From contig NZ_JBHTJO010000001.1 in the NCBI RefSeq assembly GCF_042676065.1, positions 1,426,001 through 1,490,000 of the forward strand: 64,000 nt of DNA, read 5' to 3'. The translations under genes were made by a program, and so were the position numbers. This DNA is from Methyloligella solikamskensis. Lineage in GTDB: Bacteria; Pseudomonadota; Alphaproteobacteria; Rhizobiales; Methyloligellaceae. This document shows positions 36,118 to 45,245 of the stretch, piece by piece (positions within the stretch are counted from its first letter, which is position 1; each line of letters opens with the position of its first letter). Under the pieces are notes generated by a model that worked only from the letters and a program-made list of their open reading frames with translations, was not told where the DNA came from and made no database searches.

Positions 36118-37164
36118 CTAATCGGGAGACGGTTCTTCTCGGTTCCGCCGAATGAGCGTCCGGTACTCTTGGGGTGAACAGCCGGTCCACCGCTTGAAGG
36201 CACGCGTAAAATTGGCGTGCTCCTCATAGCCGAGCCGGTATGCGATCTCGACAATCGGTAAGCTCGTTTCCAGGAGAAGCGTGGCCGCACTCGATTGCCG
36301 CGTGGCATCCAGAATCTCGCGATAGAAGTAGCCCTTCTGCCGAAGGCGCCGCTGCAGCCCCTGGACGCTCAGCCCGGCGAGGCGGGCGGCGCCATCGATG
36401 TCGCTCTGCCCGTCCAGAAGACGCATTGCCACGATCGCGGAGAACGAGCGCGCGGGTTCGGCGCATTCGTTCATCGCGACGTCGGCGAGAACGCTGCGCA
36501 GAGCTTCTCTCGTCGCAGTGCCGGCACTGCCCGGCCGCCGCCGCCGCAAGTCGGCAGGCGTGAAGGGGATGCCAATGCAGGGACAAGCGAATTTCATCGG
36601 GACCTGGAGACGTTCCTCGATCAGATTTGCGGACTGGTCGCGTGGATAGTTCACCTCGATCCAGTCGGGGCGCCAGTCCGGACCGAGATAGACACGCGCC
36701 AAGCCGAGCATCGGAAAGATGATGTGGTCGGAGTACTGGATGGCATCGCCCCCGACCACTGGGCTGATCAGCCGCCAAACACAATGGACTCCCGACGGCT
36801 GCAGTGCGAACCGGCTCCCGGTGATTTGGGCTTGGGTGGTCGCGCCGAGACGCTTCAGCGCGTCTCCGAGGGTCTCCGCGGCGGCGCCGTAGTCCGCCCA
36901 ACTGCCGAAGGACCGGTATCCCATACGTTCGCCGACATCCAGGCCGAACGAGCGGCATCCGACCTGCCGCGCCCCGTGAGCAAAGAGCTGCGAAATGGCG
37001 GCGATCGGGATCGGCATTTCGAGGTTGTCTCTGATCGCAAGGGGAATTTCTGCGAACCGGAAAGCTCGGATGAGCGCCTTCTCTCCCTCCCGCTCTTCGA
37101 GCAAATCCGGCAGCGAGCCGATGCCCCGTGCTCGCGATAAAGGAACCGATCCGAAATTTGCCAT
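36118..37164 (-). CDS. AraC family transcriptional regulator (arabinose-binding-like N-domain)
   Basis: A 348-aa regulator. Residues ~30-210 resemble the ligand-binding domain found in OruR/ArgR-type AraC proteins (LGDALKRLGATTQAQ, FPMLGLARVYLG, VNYPRDQS, CPCIGIPFTPADL). Residues ~245-340 form the double HTH, ending IVEIAYRLGYEEHANFTRAF and GCSPQEYR. It is divergent from the arylsulfatase gene with 212 nt between the starts, the usual arrangement for a specific activator. Ligand unknown. Confidence 0.88.
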   Translation of the reverse strand: MANFGSVPLSRARGIGSLPDLLEEREGEKALIRAFRFAEIPLAIRDNLEMPIPIAAISQLFAHGARQVGCRSFGLDVGERMGYRSFGSWADYGAAAETLGDALKRLGATTQAQITGSRFALQPSGVHCVWRLISPVVGGDAIQYSDHIIFPMLGLARVYLGPDWRPDWIEVNYPRDQSANLIEERLQVPMKFACPCIGIPFTPADLRRRRPGSAGTATREALRSVLADVAMNECAEPARSFSAIVAMRLLDGQSDIDGAARLAGLSVQGLQRRLRQKGYFYREILDATRQSSAATLLLETSLPIVEIAYRLGYEEHANFTRAFKRWTGCSPQEYRTLIRRNREEPSPD

Positions 37165-37376
37165 CCGACGTGCCGAGCGTGACGTGAAATGAAAAGGTTG
37201 CGCCTATGGAGCTCGACTACCTTTGAACATGGAAATCTGTGTCGTCGCAATTGGAGAGACCGATTTAACGACAAAGAAGTCCGCATACCCCCATTTGGAT
37301 TCCGGCCTCTATGGAGGCCGCAAACCGGCAGTGGCAACTGCTCCCGCGCGGGCAGGAAGAGGAGAATACCCAAGGA

Positions 37377-39221
37377 ATGAATAAACAGTCACATCGATAT
37401 CCGCAGCTAGCGGACAGGCGAGGCCGTTCGCTCGCTGGGCGATGGTCCATGCAACTTGCTCTGGCGCTCGCCCTCAGCGTTGCGCTTCCCTTCGCTGCCA
37501 GCGCTCAAGACCCGGAACTCGATTCTTCGGCGAAATCTGGAAACATCCGCGGCTCGACGACCGGTCCAACCTCCGCTCCCGGATACGACATCCCCGGCCA
37601 CTTTATGCATCTGAAAGGCGTGAAGCCGGCCCCCAATATGTATCCGGTGATCGCACACCCCGAGCAGGAGAAGCAGGCGCGCGAGAAGCTTGCCGAGCTG
37701 GAGAAGAAGACCGGCAAGAAGCCCAACGTTCTGATCTTCCTGCTCGACGATGTGGGCTGGATGGACCCGGGCTTTAATGGCGGCGGCGTGGCCGTCGGCA
37801 ACGCCACCCCGAATATGGACGAACTGGCGAGTGAAGGTCTGCTGCTGACGTCGGCCTATTCGACGCCGTCCTGCTCACCGAGCCGGGCGACGATCCATAC
37901 CGGTCAGAACCCGCTGCATCACGGCATCCTGCGGCCGCCAATGTACGGTGAAGCGGGTGGTCTCGACGGTGCCATCACCTTGCCGCAACTGCTCAAGGAA
38001 CAGGGCTATGTGACCCAGGGTGTCGGCAAGTGGCACATGGGCGAGAACAAGGGCTCGCTGCCGCAGAATGTCGGCTATGACGACTACCTCGGATTCCTCG
38101 GTGTGTCCGATATGTATACTGAGTGGCGCGACGTCTATTTCAATCCCGAGGTCGCTCTAGAGCCTGCGCGCTTCAAGATGATGCAGGAAGACGCGTTCAA
38201 TCACTACGAGGTACATTGCACGCCCGACGACACCGAGAAGTGCGAGAACGGCCAGCTGATCGATCTCGACTACATCAAGGATCTCGACACCCATTGGACG
38301 GAGGTCAGCGTAAAGTTCCTCGAGAAGATGAAGGGAAGCGACAAGCCGTTCTTCCTGTACCACGCGACCCGCGGCTGTCATTTCGACAACTATCCGAACG
38401 ATGAGTATGCCGGGAAGTCGGCGGCCCACACGGTCTATAGCGACTGCATGGTCCAGATGGACGACACGCTCGGTGCTCTCGTGAAGAAGCTCGACGAAAT
38501 CGGAGAGCTTGAGAACACGCTGATCCTGCTGACGTCCGACAATGGTCCGGAATGCGAGATCCCGCCCCATGGCCGCACACCGTTCCGCGGCTGCAAGGGA
38601 ACCAGCTGGGAAGGCGGCGTTCGCGTCCCGACCTTCGCTTACTGGAAAGGCATGATCTCGCCGCGTCGTTCGGACGGTCTGTTCGACTTCGCCGACATCC
38701 TGCCGACCCTCATGTCGATGAACGGCGTGGCGGGCGGAGATCTGGCCACCAAGTTCTCGGACAAGACCTATATCGATGGCGTCGACCAGCTTTCGTTCCT
38801 GGTCGCCGACGATGGCCTGTCGCGCCGGCGCAGCCGTCCCTACACGATCAACCAGTATTTCAGCGCAATTCGCGTAGACGAGTTCAAATACGTCTGGACT
38901 GGTGAGATCGAGAATGGCGTCGTTCAGAAGGGGAACTGGGGCGGCTTCAGCGGCACTATGTTCACCGATAGCGGCGGTTCGATCATGTTCAACCTCTATA
39001 CGAATCCGCAGGAGGACGTGAATATCGGCGTCCGCCATCTGCCCATGGAGGTCCCGCTGATCGCTGCGTCCGGCGAGTATATGTCGGTGCTGATGAAGTA
39101 TCCGCCGCAGTTCAAGATCGGTTTTGCGGGCAACAACCCCCCGGCCTACGATCTCGCACCTCAGGCGCGTGAGGCGATGGAGAAGATCCTCGACGAACGC
39201 GGTCTCGGCCGGAACCAGTAG
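37377..39221 (+). CDS. exported arylsulfatase, Cys-type (formylglycine)
   Basis: A 614-aa sulfatase. A hydrophobic signal (MQLALALALSVALPFAASAQ) starts at residue 24; ATG 37377 gives a long basic n-region, and a start at the inner ATG 37446 is possible. The active-site motif CSPSR (Cys166) fits the consensus for conversion to formylglycine. Metal residues appear in FLLDDVGW and TSDNGPE. GKWHMG and GCKGTSWEGGVRVP are further family blocks. It is expected in the periplasm, cleaving sulfate esters. Divergent from an AraC regulator that probably controls it; no maturase (FGE/anSME) gene is in the window. Confidence 0.9.
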   Translation: MNKQSHRYPQLADRRGRSLAGRWSMQLALALALSVALPFAASAQDPELDSSAKSGNIRGSTTGPTSAPGYDIPGHFMHLKGVKPAPNMYPVIAHPEQEKQAREKLAELEKKTGKKPNVLIFLLDDVGWMDPGFNGGGVAVGNATPNMDELASEGLLLTSAYSTPSCSPSRATIHTGQNPLHHGILRPPMYGEAGGLDGAITLPQLLKEQGYVTQGVGKWHMGENKGSLPQNVGYDDYLGFLGVSDMYTEWRDVYFNPEVALEPARFKMMQEDAFNHYEVHCTPDDTEKCENGQLIDLDYIKDLDTHWTEVSVKFLEKMKGSDKPFFLYHATRGCHFDNYPNDEYAGKSAAHTVYSDCMVQMDDTLGALVKKLDEIGELENTLILLTSDNGPECEIPPHGRTPFRGCKGTSWEGGVRVPTFAYWKGMISPRRSDGLFDFADILPTLMSMNGVAGGDLATKFSDKTYIDGVDQLSFLVADDGLSRRRSRPYTINQYFSAIRVDEFKYVWTGEIENGVVQKGNWGGFSGTMFTDSGGSIMFNLYTNPQEDVNIGVRHLPMEVPLIAASGEYMSVLMKYPPQFKIGFAGNNPPAYDLAPQAREAMEKILDERGLGRNQ

Positions 39222-39232
39222 CGTCGATGGCT

Positions 39233-39268
39233 GAGCCGCAACAAGCCTGAGGTTCAGGCCTGCGGCTC
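39233..39268. repeat. nested inverted repeat after the sulfatase gene
   Basis: Outer arms GAGCCGCA and TGCGGCTC enclose GCCTGA-GGT-TCAGGC. It begins 11 nt after the sulfatase stop, has no T run, and precedes a true terminator. It may protect the mRNA 3' end. Confidence 0.6.
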
Positions 39269-39296
39269 GGCTTAGGAGCATGACGATCAATAAAAC

Positions 39297-39332
39297 GCCC
39301 TCTCCCTTGCATAAGGGGGAGGGCATTTTTTT
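39297..39332 (+). terminator. rho-independent terminator between convergent sulfatase and TPR genes
   Basis: A 12-bp stem GCCCTCTCCCTT / AAGGGGGAGGGC with one T:G pair, loop GCAT, followed by A and seven T. On the opposite strand the stem is followed by GTTTTATT, so it can also stop transcription coming from the TPR gene, which ends 11 nt away. Confidence 0.85.
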
Positions 39333-39342
39333 GGATGGATGA

Positions 39343-40275
39343 CTACTCGACGCCGAGGGCGCGGATCTTGTCGAAGATGTCTGGCTCGAGCTTGCGGGCC
39401 ATGCTGAGATCGGCGCTGCCGTCGGTGGGCTCGCCCTGGCGGCTCTTCACCACGCCGATGCCGGCGATGGCGAAGGCATTGTTGTCCTGGAGCGTCAGGG
39501 CCTTCTCGAAATCGTCTTTGGCTTCGTCCAGCTTGTCCTCAAGCACATAGACCCAGCCGCGGTCGACATAGCTCTGGGCGTTGGAGGGCTCCAGCTCGAC
39601 GACCTTGGTGAAGTCGTCCTCGGCCTTGCCGAAATCCTTCATGGTCCGATGGAGCGTGCCGCGGTTCTGATAGCCGGGGACGTATTCGGCGTTCTTCTCC
39701 AGGCCGGCGGTGTATTCGTCCAGGGCCTCGTCTTGCTTGTCCTGCAGCTCGTAGATCTTGCCGCGCAGGATATGAGGAGCTGCAGAGTCCGGCTGGAGCT
39801 CGACCGTCTTTTCGAGATCGTCCAGGGCCTCGTCGTACTTCTTCTGCACGCCGTAGGCGCGGGCGCGGCTCAGATAGAGCACGGCGCGCTCGTCATCGAT
39901 GGCGATGGCGTCGTTGAGCTCCTTGATAGCGCCATCCACATCGCCCATTGCGGAAAGCGCATAGGCTCGGTTGCCGTGGGCGATGATGACGTGCTCTTCA
40001 TCGGTGCCTTCGTCGGCATCGATATAGACCTTGCAGGCGCGTAGCACCTCTTCGATGGAGCCTTCGCCATTGAAGCAGGGATTGGTCTTGTCGACACTCT
40101 CCGCCTGCATGGCTTCGGTAGCGCTTTGGGTCTCTTTCTCGGCTTCGTCCTTTGCCTCATCGGCGGCGTGGAGGGCGGTGGCGGGCACGGCGAGCAGCAC
40201 GGCGAGGCTGGCGCCGAATAGCAGATGGCGCGCGAATTGCGCGCCGGAAACGACGTTACGACGGTAGGCGAACAT
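39343..40275 (-). CDS. exported tetratricopeptide-repeat protein
   Basis: A 310-aa protein with a signal peptide (hydrophobic HLLFGASLAVLLAVPATALHA, cleavage ~residue 37). An acidic segment follows, and then about five TPR units (~100-290) with patterns such as GNRAYALSAMGDVDGAIKEL and AYGVQKKYDEALDDLEKT. TPRs mediate protein-protein contacts, here in the periplasm. The mature N-terminus has an isolated Cys pair (NPCFNG, RACKVY). Specific role unknown. Monocistronic and convergent with the sulfatase. Confidence 0.82.
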   Translation of the reverse strand: MFAYRRNVVSGAQFARHLLFGASLAVLLAVPATALHAADEAKDEAEKETQSATEAMQAESVDKTNPCFNGEGSIEEVLRACKVYIDADEGTDEEHVIIAHGNRAYALSAMGDVDGAIKELNDAIAIDDERAVLYLSRARAYGVQKKYDEALDDLEKTVELQPDSAAPHILRGKIYELQDKQDEALDEYTAGLEKNAEYVPGYQNRGTLHRTMKDFGKAEDDFTKVVELEPSNAQSYVDRGWVYVLEDKLDEAKDDFEKALTLQDNNAFAIAGIGVVKSRQGEPTDGSADLSMARKLEPDIFDKIRALGVE

Positions 40276-40536
40276 GACGCGGGGTCTCCTTGGATCCTCG
40301 TATCTTTCTCTTTTGTTCCAGCTTTAGAGGGCGCGACGCTTCGGCGTCAACTTAACGGGGCGTAATCTGACGCCTGCGCGTGAGTTCGCTGCGGATCTCT
40401 TCCGGCGTGGTTAAATTGCGCCCCGTCTTCTGCAGCTCTCAACATGGCGCGGCTTTAGGGTCTATAAGCAGCGCTTTCAGATGCGGCGCCGGTCCGGCAC
40501 ACTGGCGCGCGGGGACAAAGACCCGAGGGAGGACCG

Positions 40537-40965
40537 ATGTCCATTCAATCCATTCTCCTGCCCCTGTTCGTGCAGGTGCTGCTGACCTTCATCCTCCTGT
40601 TCTGGATGATCGCGTTGCGGCTCCAGGCGCTGCGCCGCGGGCAGGTGCGCGCCGAATCCATTGCGCTCAGGGAATCGAAATGGCCGCCGCGGGTCATCCA
40701 GATCGGCAATGCCTTCCACAATCAGCTGGAAGTGCCCGTTCTCTTCTATGTGGTGATGCTGCTGGCGCTCGAGACCCAGACGCTGGACCTGTTCATCCTG
40801 GTGCTCGCCTGGATGTTCGTGATCTCGCGCATCGTCCATGCCTGGATCCACGTTACCAGCAACCAGCTGGAGCACCGCACGCCGGTCTTCCTGATCGGGG
40901 CGATCGCCGTGCTGTTGATCTGGATCATCGTGATCGGCCGCGTCATCATCTTCGCGAGCCTGTAA
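40537..40965 (+). CDS. MAPEG family membrane protein
   Basis: A 142-aa protein with four hydrophobic helices. FHNQLEVPVLFYVVMLL and the following FVISRIVHAWIHVTSN match the membrane-associated eicosanoid/glutathione metabolism family. Eukaryotic members are glutathione transferases; bacterial ones are largely uncharacterised. GAGGGAGGA precedes ATG 40537. Its stop overlaps the rsmB start (TAATG), so the two are coupled. Confidence 0.88.
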   Translation: MSIQSILLPLFVQVLLTFILLFWMIALRLQALRRGQVRAESIALRESKWPPRVIQIGNAFHNQLEVPVLFYVVMLLALETQTLDLFILVLAWMFVISRIVHAWIHVTSNQLEHRTPVFLIGAIAVLLIWIIVIGRVIIFASL

Positions 40966-42257
40966 TGCAGGCTCCGGGACGTGTGAGTGCCGCCATCGAG
41001 GTGCTGGCGGACATGGAGACGCGCAAGCGGCCGGCGGCCGAGGCGCTGAAGGATTGGGGCTCCGCCCACCGCTTCGCCGGGTCCGGCGACCGGGCGGCAA
41101 TCGGCAATCTGGTCTTCGATGCGCTGCGGATACGGGCGTCCTCCGCCTATCTCATGGGGGAGGAGTCCCCGCGGGCCTTGGCGCTCCGCGCGTTAGTCGA
41201 TCTCTGGGGCATGACGCCGGACGAGGTCGCCGGGCTTTGCGACGGCAGCCGGTTCGCGCCTGAGCGCCTGAGCGAGGCGGAGAGTGCAGGGCTAAACAAC
41301 ACTCTGCCATCGGATGCGCCGGATCCCATCAAAGGCAACTATCCGGACTGGCTGCATGCGGATTTCGCGCGGGCCTTCGGCGAGATGGCGGCGGAGGAGG
41401 GGGAGGCGCTCGCCACCCGGGCGCCGGTGGATCTCCGGGTGAACACCCTGAAGGCCGATCGGGAGAAGGTGCTGAAGGCGCTTTCCCGCCATCATCCGGA
41501 CGCGACGCCATTCTCGCCGAACGGTATCCGAATCGCAGCGGGGACCGGCCCCTCACGCAGCCCCCATGTGGAGGCGGAGGCAGGCCACGGCAAAGGCTGG
41601 TTCGAGGTGCAGGACGAGGGCTCGCAGATCGCGAGCCTGATCGCCGGCGCCACACGGAAAGCGCAAGCGATCGATCTGTGCGCCGGTGCCGGCGGCAAAA
41701 CCCTGGCGTTGGCGGCTTCCATGGAGAACACAGGTCAGCTCTACGCCTACGATTCCGACAAGATGCGGCTGCGGCCCATCTTCGAGCGGCTGAAGCGGGC
41801 CGGCGCCCGCAACGTCCAGGTGCTGGATGGTGGCGATCCGGCCGTGCTCGCCCCGCTCGAGGGCAGGATGGATCTCGTGCTCATCGATGCGCCCTGCACG
41901 GGCTCGGGCACGTGGCGGCGGCGGCCGGACGCCAAATGGCGGCTGTCGGAGGCCAATCTAGAGACCCGCCAGGCGGAGCAGCAGGCGGTGCTGGAGGAGG
42001 GTGCGCCACTCGTGAAGTCCGGCGGGCTGCTTTGCTACATCACCTGCTCAGTGCTGCCATCAGAGAACGAGGACCAGGTCACCACTTTCCTTGAGCGCCA
42101 TTCCGATTTCGCTCCAGAGCCCTGGCGGCCGGCCTGGGAGGCGGCCATGCCCGTCGCTCCGCCGGAGGCTTCGGCGCACGACAACCACCTCATCATGACA
42201 CCTCGCACCTTCGGGACGGATGGGTTCTTCGTGGCTCTGCTGCGGCGGGCAGCGTGA
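40965..42257 (+). CDS. rsmB: RsmB/NOP family RNA (cytosine-5) methyltransferase
   Basis: A 430-aa protein. An N-terminal NusB-like helical region (~1-130) precedes the SAM-dependent domain, which has DLCAGAGGKTLALAA. Motif IV is DAPCTGSGTWRRRPD (Cys311) and motif VI CYITCSVLPSENEDQV (catalytic Cys361). These are the paired cysteines of m5C RNA methyltransferases. The usual RsmB target is C967 of 16S rRNA; a paralogous NOP2/RsmF-like target cannot be excluded. An open frame extends 585 nt upstream through MAPEG but is only a shadow. Confidence 0.9.
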   Translation: MQAPGRVSAAIEVLADMETRKRPAAEALKDWGSAHRFAGSGDRAAIGNLVFDALRIRASSAYLMGEESPRALALRALVDLWGMTPDEVAGLCDGSRFAPERLSEAESAGLNNTLPSDAPDPIKGNYPDWLHADFARAFGEMAAEEGEALATRAPVDLRVNTLKADREKVLKALSRHHPDATPFSPNGIRIAAGTGPSRSPHVEAEAGHGKGWFEVQDEGSQIASLIAGATRKAQAIDLCAGAGGKTLALAASMENTGQLYAYDSDKMRLRPIFERLKRAGARNVQVLDGGDPAVLAPLEGRMDLVLIDAPCTGSGTWRRRPDAKWRLSEANLETRQAEQQAVLEEGAPLVKSGGLLCYITCSVLPSENEDQVTTFLERHSDFAPEPWRPAWEAAMPVAPPEASAHDNHLIMTPRTFGTDGFFVALLRRAA

Positions 42258-42270
42258 GCTAGCTTGTCGA

Positions 42271-42360
42271 CGTCATGCTGAGGTGCACGCCGAAGGCGTG
42301 CCTCGAAGCATCGGCCACGTGGTCCTTCGAGACTTGCTTCGCTCGCGCCTCAGGATGACG
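42271..42360. repeat. palindromic intergenic repeat, copy 2
   Basis: Left arm CGTCATGCTGAGG (42271-42283) and right arm CCTCAGGATGACG (42348-42360) pair with one mismatch. The hairpin GCACGCC-GAA-GGCGTGC is at 42285-42301. Segment 42271-42308 is the inverse of 34358-34395. A related partial arm (CCTCAGGATCACG) follows at about 42396. It lies between rsmB and guaA. Confidence 0.85.
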
Positions 42361-42475
42361 TGGAGCAGGCGCCTCAGGGAGATTAAGAACCGAGACCTCA
42401 GGATCACGGGGATCAAAGGTCGCGATTGGCCGCTTCCCATTGCCGATTGCCGACGTTTCGGCTAACCACCGTTCA

Positions 42476-44023
42476 ATGACAGAGCGGGTGTTGATCGTCG
42501 ATTTCGGAAGCCAGGTGACCCAGCTGATCGCGCGGCGGGTGCGCGAGGCGGGCGTCTATTCCGAGATCGTTCCCTTCGACAAGGCGGAAGCCGATCTGAA
42601 GGCGAATCCGCCCGCCGCTATCATCCTGTCCGGCGGGCCGGCGAGCGTTGCCGAAAGCGACACGCCCCGGGCGCCGCAAGCCGTGTTCGAAGCGGGTCTT
42701 CCCGTGCTCGGCATCTGCTATGGCGAGCAAGCCATGGTGGCCCAGCTCGGCGGCACGGTGGAGCCTCATAATTCCAAGGAGTTCGGCCGGGCGGATCTGG
42801 AAGTGGTCGAATCCACGCCGCTCTTCGACGGGGTCTGGCCTAAGGGCGAAATCCACCCGGTCTGGATGAGCCATGGCGACCGGGTGACCAAGCTGCCGGA
42901 CGGTTTCAAGACCATCGCTATTTCCCAAGGCGCGCCGTTTGCGGCGATCGCCAATGAAGAGCGCAAGATGTACGGCGTGCAGTTCCACCCAGAGGTGGTG
43001 CACACGCCCCGGGGCGCCGAGCTCATCGCCAATTTCGTCCGCAATATCGCCGGGCTGAAGGGCGATTGGACCATGGCCCATTTCAAGGACACGGAGATCG
43101 CCAAGATCCGCGACCAGGTGGGCTCGGGCAAGGTGATCTGCGGGCTGTCGGGCGGGGTAGATTCGTCCGTCGCTGCGATCCTGATTCATGAGGCCATTGG
43201 CGATCAGCTCACCTGCATCTTCGTCGATCATGGGCTGCTGCGTCAGGACGAGCGGGCTCAGGTCGAGAGCCTGTTCCGCGAGACCTACAACATTCCGCTG
43301 GTGGTGGTGGATGCGTCCGAGCGTTTCCTCGCCGCGCTGAAGGACATCGACGATCCTGAGCAGAAGCGGAAGATCATCGGCAAGCTCTTCATCGACGTGT
43401 TCGACGAGGAGGCCAAGAAGCTCGGGGACGTCGACTTCCTCGCCCAAGGTACGCTCTATCCGGACGTGATCGAGAGCGTCTCGTTCTCGGGCGGTCCGTC
43501 GGTCACCATCAAATCCCACCACAATGTGGGGGGCTTGCCCGAACGCATGCGCATGAAGCTGGTGGAGCCCCTGCGCGAGCTGTTCAAGGACGAGGTCCGC
43601 GCGCTGGGCCGGGAGCTCGGCCTGCCGGAAGCCTTCGTCAATCGCCATCCCTTCCCGGGACCGGGGCTTGCCATCCGCATTCCCGGCGCTGTCTCCGAAG
43701 ACAAGCTCGCCATATTGCGCCAGGCCGATGCGATCTATCTGGAAGAGATTCGCGCCGCGGGGCTCTACGACACGATCTGGCAGGCCTTCGCCGTGCTGCT
43801 GCCGGTGCGCACCGTCGGCGTGATGGGCGATGCGCGCACCTACGATTTCGTCTGCGCGCTGCGCGCCGTCACCTCCACCGACGGCATGACGGCCGACTAC
43901 TACGACTTCTCCCACGAATTTCTGGGGCGCGCCGCCCGCCGCATCATCAACGAGGTGCGCGGCATCAACCGGGTGGTCTACGACATCACGTCGAAGCCGC
44001 CCGGAACTATCGAGTGGGAGTAG
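42476..44023 (+). CDS. guaA: GMP synthase (glutamine-hydrolysing)
   Basis: A 515-aa enzyme amidating XMP to GMP. The class I glutamine amidotransferase domain has nucleophile Cys81 in GICYGEQ and the His-Glu pair in FHPEVVHTP. The ATP-pyrophosphatase domain carries SGGVDSSV (~224), and the C-terminal dimerisation domain ends SKPPGTIEWE. ATG 42476 fits the conserved MTERVLIVDFGSQ start. A twelve-codon upstream extension is not supported. Confidence 0.96.
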   Translation: MTERVLIVDFGSQVTQLIARRVREAGVYSEIVPFDKAEADLKANPPAAIILSGGPASVAESDTPRAPQAVFEAGLPVLGICYGEQAMVAQLGGTVEPHNSKEFGRADLEVVESTPLFDGVWPKGEIHPVWMSHGDRVTKLPDGFKTIAISQGAPFAAIANEERKMYGVQFHPEVVHTPRGAELIANFVRNIAGLKGDWTMAHFKDTEIAKIRDQVGSGKVICGLSGGVDSSVAAILIHEAIGDQLTCIFVDHGLLRQDERAQVESLFRETYNIPLVVVDASERFLAALKDIDDPEQKRKIIGKLFIDVFDEEAKKLGDVDFLAQGTLYPDVIESVSFSGGPSVTIKSHHNVGGLPERMRMKLVEPLRELFKDEVRALGRELGLPEAFVNRHPFPGPGLAIRIPGAVSEDKLAILRQADAIYLEEIRAAGLYDTIWQAFAVLLPVRTVGVMGDARTYDFVCALRAVTSTDGMTADYYDFSHEFLGRAARRIINEVRGINRVVYDITSKPPGTIEWE

Positions 44024-44045
44024 GGGCCGGATCGGAGGTTCGGAG

Positions 44046-45245
44046 CTGAAGACGGAACTCTCCGCGTCTGAGGCGCGCCGGATCGCGCTCACGGCCCAGG
44101 GCTTCAACGGATTGCAGCGCGACGGGGCGGCCGGTGCTGGCGCCTTGCGCAGAGCGATCCGCCGGCTTGGCCTGCTGCAGATCGACAGCGTGAACGTGCT
44201 CGTGCGCGCCCATTATCTGCCGCTCTTCTCCCGCCTCGGGGCTTACGACCGGACGCTGCTGGACAGGGTGGCGGAGGCCCGACCGAAGCGATTCTTCGAG
44301 TATTGGGGGCATGAGGCCTCGCTTCTTCCCATCGATCTGCATCCCCTCCTGCGCTGGCGCATGGCGCGCGCGCGTCAAGGTCAGGGTGTGTGGCGCGCTT
44401 TCGAACCTTTCGCAGGCGAACGGCGGGAAGAGGCCGATGCGCTGCTCGCCCGTATCGAACAGGAGGGGCCGCTTGCGGCGTCCGATCTAACGGAAGGCCC
44501 CGCGACGAAGGGCATGTGGCGCTGGAGCTCCGTGAAGCAGGCCCTGGAATGGTTGTTCTGGGCCGGGCTGGTCGCGGCCACCCATCGGCGCTCCAGCTTC
44601 GAGCGAGTCTACGATATCCCGGAGCGGGTGCTGCCGCGGGCGATCCTGGAGACCCCGACGCCCTCGGGCAACGATGCGCGGCGAGAGCTTCTGGCGCGCT
44701 CGGCCGCCGTGCTCGGTGCCGCCACGGCGCAGGATCTACGGGACTATTACCGCATCCCCGCCGCCGACGCCCGGCTGCCCATCGATCAGCTCGTCGAGGA
44801 GGGCACGCTGATCCCTGCGCGGGTGCGGGGCTGGCGCCAGCCGGCCTATCTGCACGCGAAGGCCCGGGCCGGTCGCAAGCTCGACGGCGCGGCGCTGCTC
44901 TCGCCCTTCGATCCGCTAATCTGGCACCGGCCGCGGACCGAGCGATTGTTCGACTTTCGCTACCGTCTGGAGATCTACACGCCAGCCCATAAGCGTGAGC
45001 ATGGCTATTATGTGCTGCCCTTCCTGATGGACGGGGCGCTGGTGGCCCGGGTCGATCTTAAGGCCGACCGGAAGGCCTGTGCGCTTGTGGCGTTGCGGAC
45101 CCATCTTGAGGAGGGTGCGCCGGCGGAGACGGGCGAGAGGCTGATGGCGGAGCTTCGCCTGATGGCCGATTGGCTCGGCCTGGCGGAGCTTATTCTCTCG
45201 CCGGAGGCCGCCGGGGCTCTTCCGCCCTCACTGGACCATCAATAA
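44046..45245 (+). CDS. winged-helix DNA-binding protein, YcaQ/DUF1006 family, apparent CTG start
   Basis: A 399-aa protein. SASEARRIALTAQGF followed by RLGLLQIDSVNVLVRAHYLPLFSRLG, FFEYWGHEASLLP and LLSPFDPLIWHR are typical of the YcaQ/AlkX group of winged-helix proteins. Some members are DNA glycosylases that unhook interstrand crosslinks, with the conserved QxD-type site near QIDSVNV. The conserved N-terminus has no ATG/GTG/TTG in frame. The only candidate is CTG 44046, with GGAGG at 44034-44038. A TTG at 44112 would lose conserved sequence. It overlaps lrgB convergently by 18 nt. Confidence 0.85.
   Translation: MKTELSASEARRIALTAQGFNGLQRDGAAGAGALRRAIRRLGLLQIDSVNVLVRAHYLPLFSRLGAYDRTLLDRVAEARPKRFFEYWGHEASLLPIDLHPLLRWRMARARQGQGVWRAFEPFAGERREEADALLARIEQEGPLAASDLTEGPATKGMWRWSSVKQALEWLFWAGLVAATHRRSSFERVYDIPERVLPRAILETPTPSGNDARRELLARSAAVLGAATAQDLRDYYRIPAADARLPIDQLVEEGTLIPARVRGWRQPAYLHAKARAGRKLDGAALLSPFDPLIWHRPRTERLFDFRYRLEIYTPAHKREHGYYVLPFLMDGALVARVDLKADRKACALVALRTHLEEGAPAETGERLMAELRLMADWLGLAELILSPEAAGALPPSLDHQ

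Noticed and set aside
40276..40536. Short frames in the TPR-MAPEG gap, including one on the minus strand encoding TTPEEIRSELTRRRQITPR
   Set aside because: No ATG/GTG/TTG start with a ribosome site for the protein-like frame, and too short to support.
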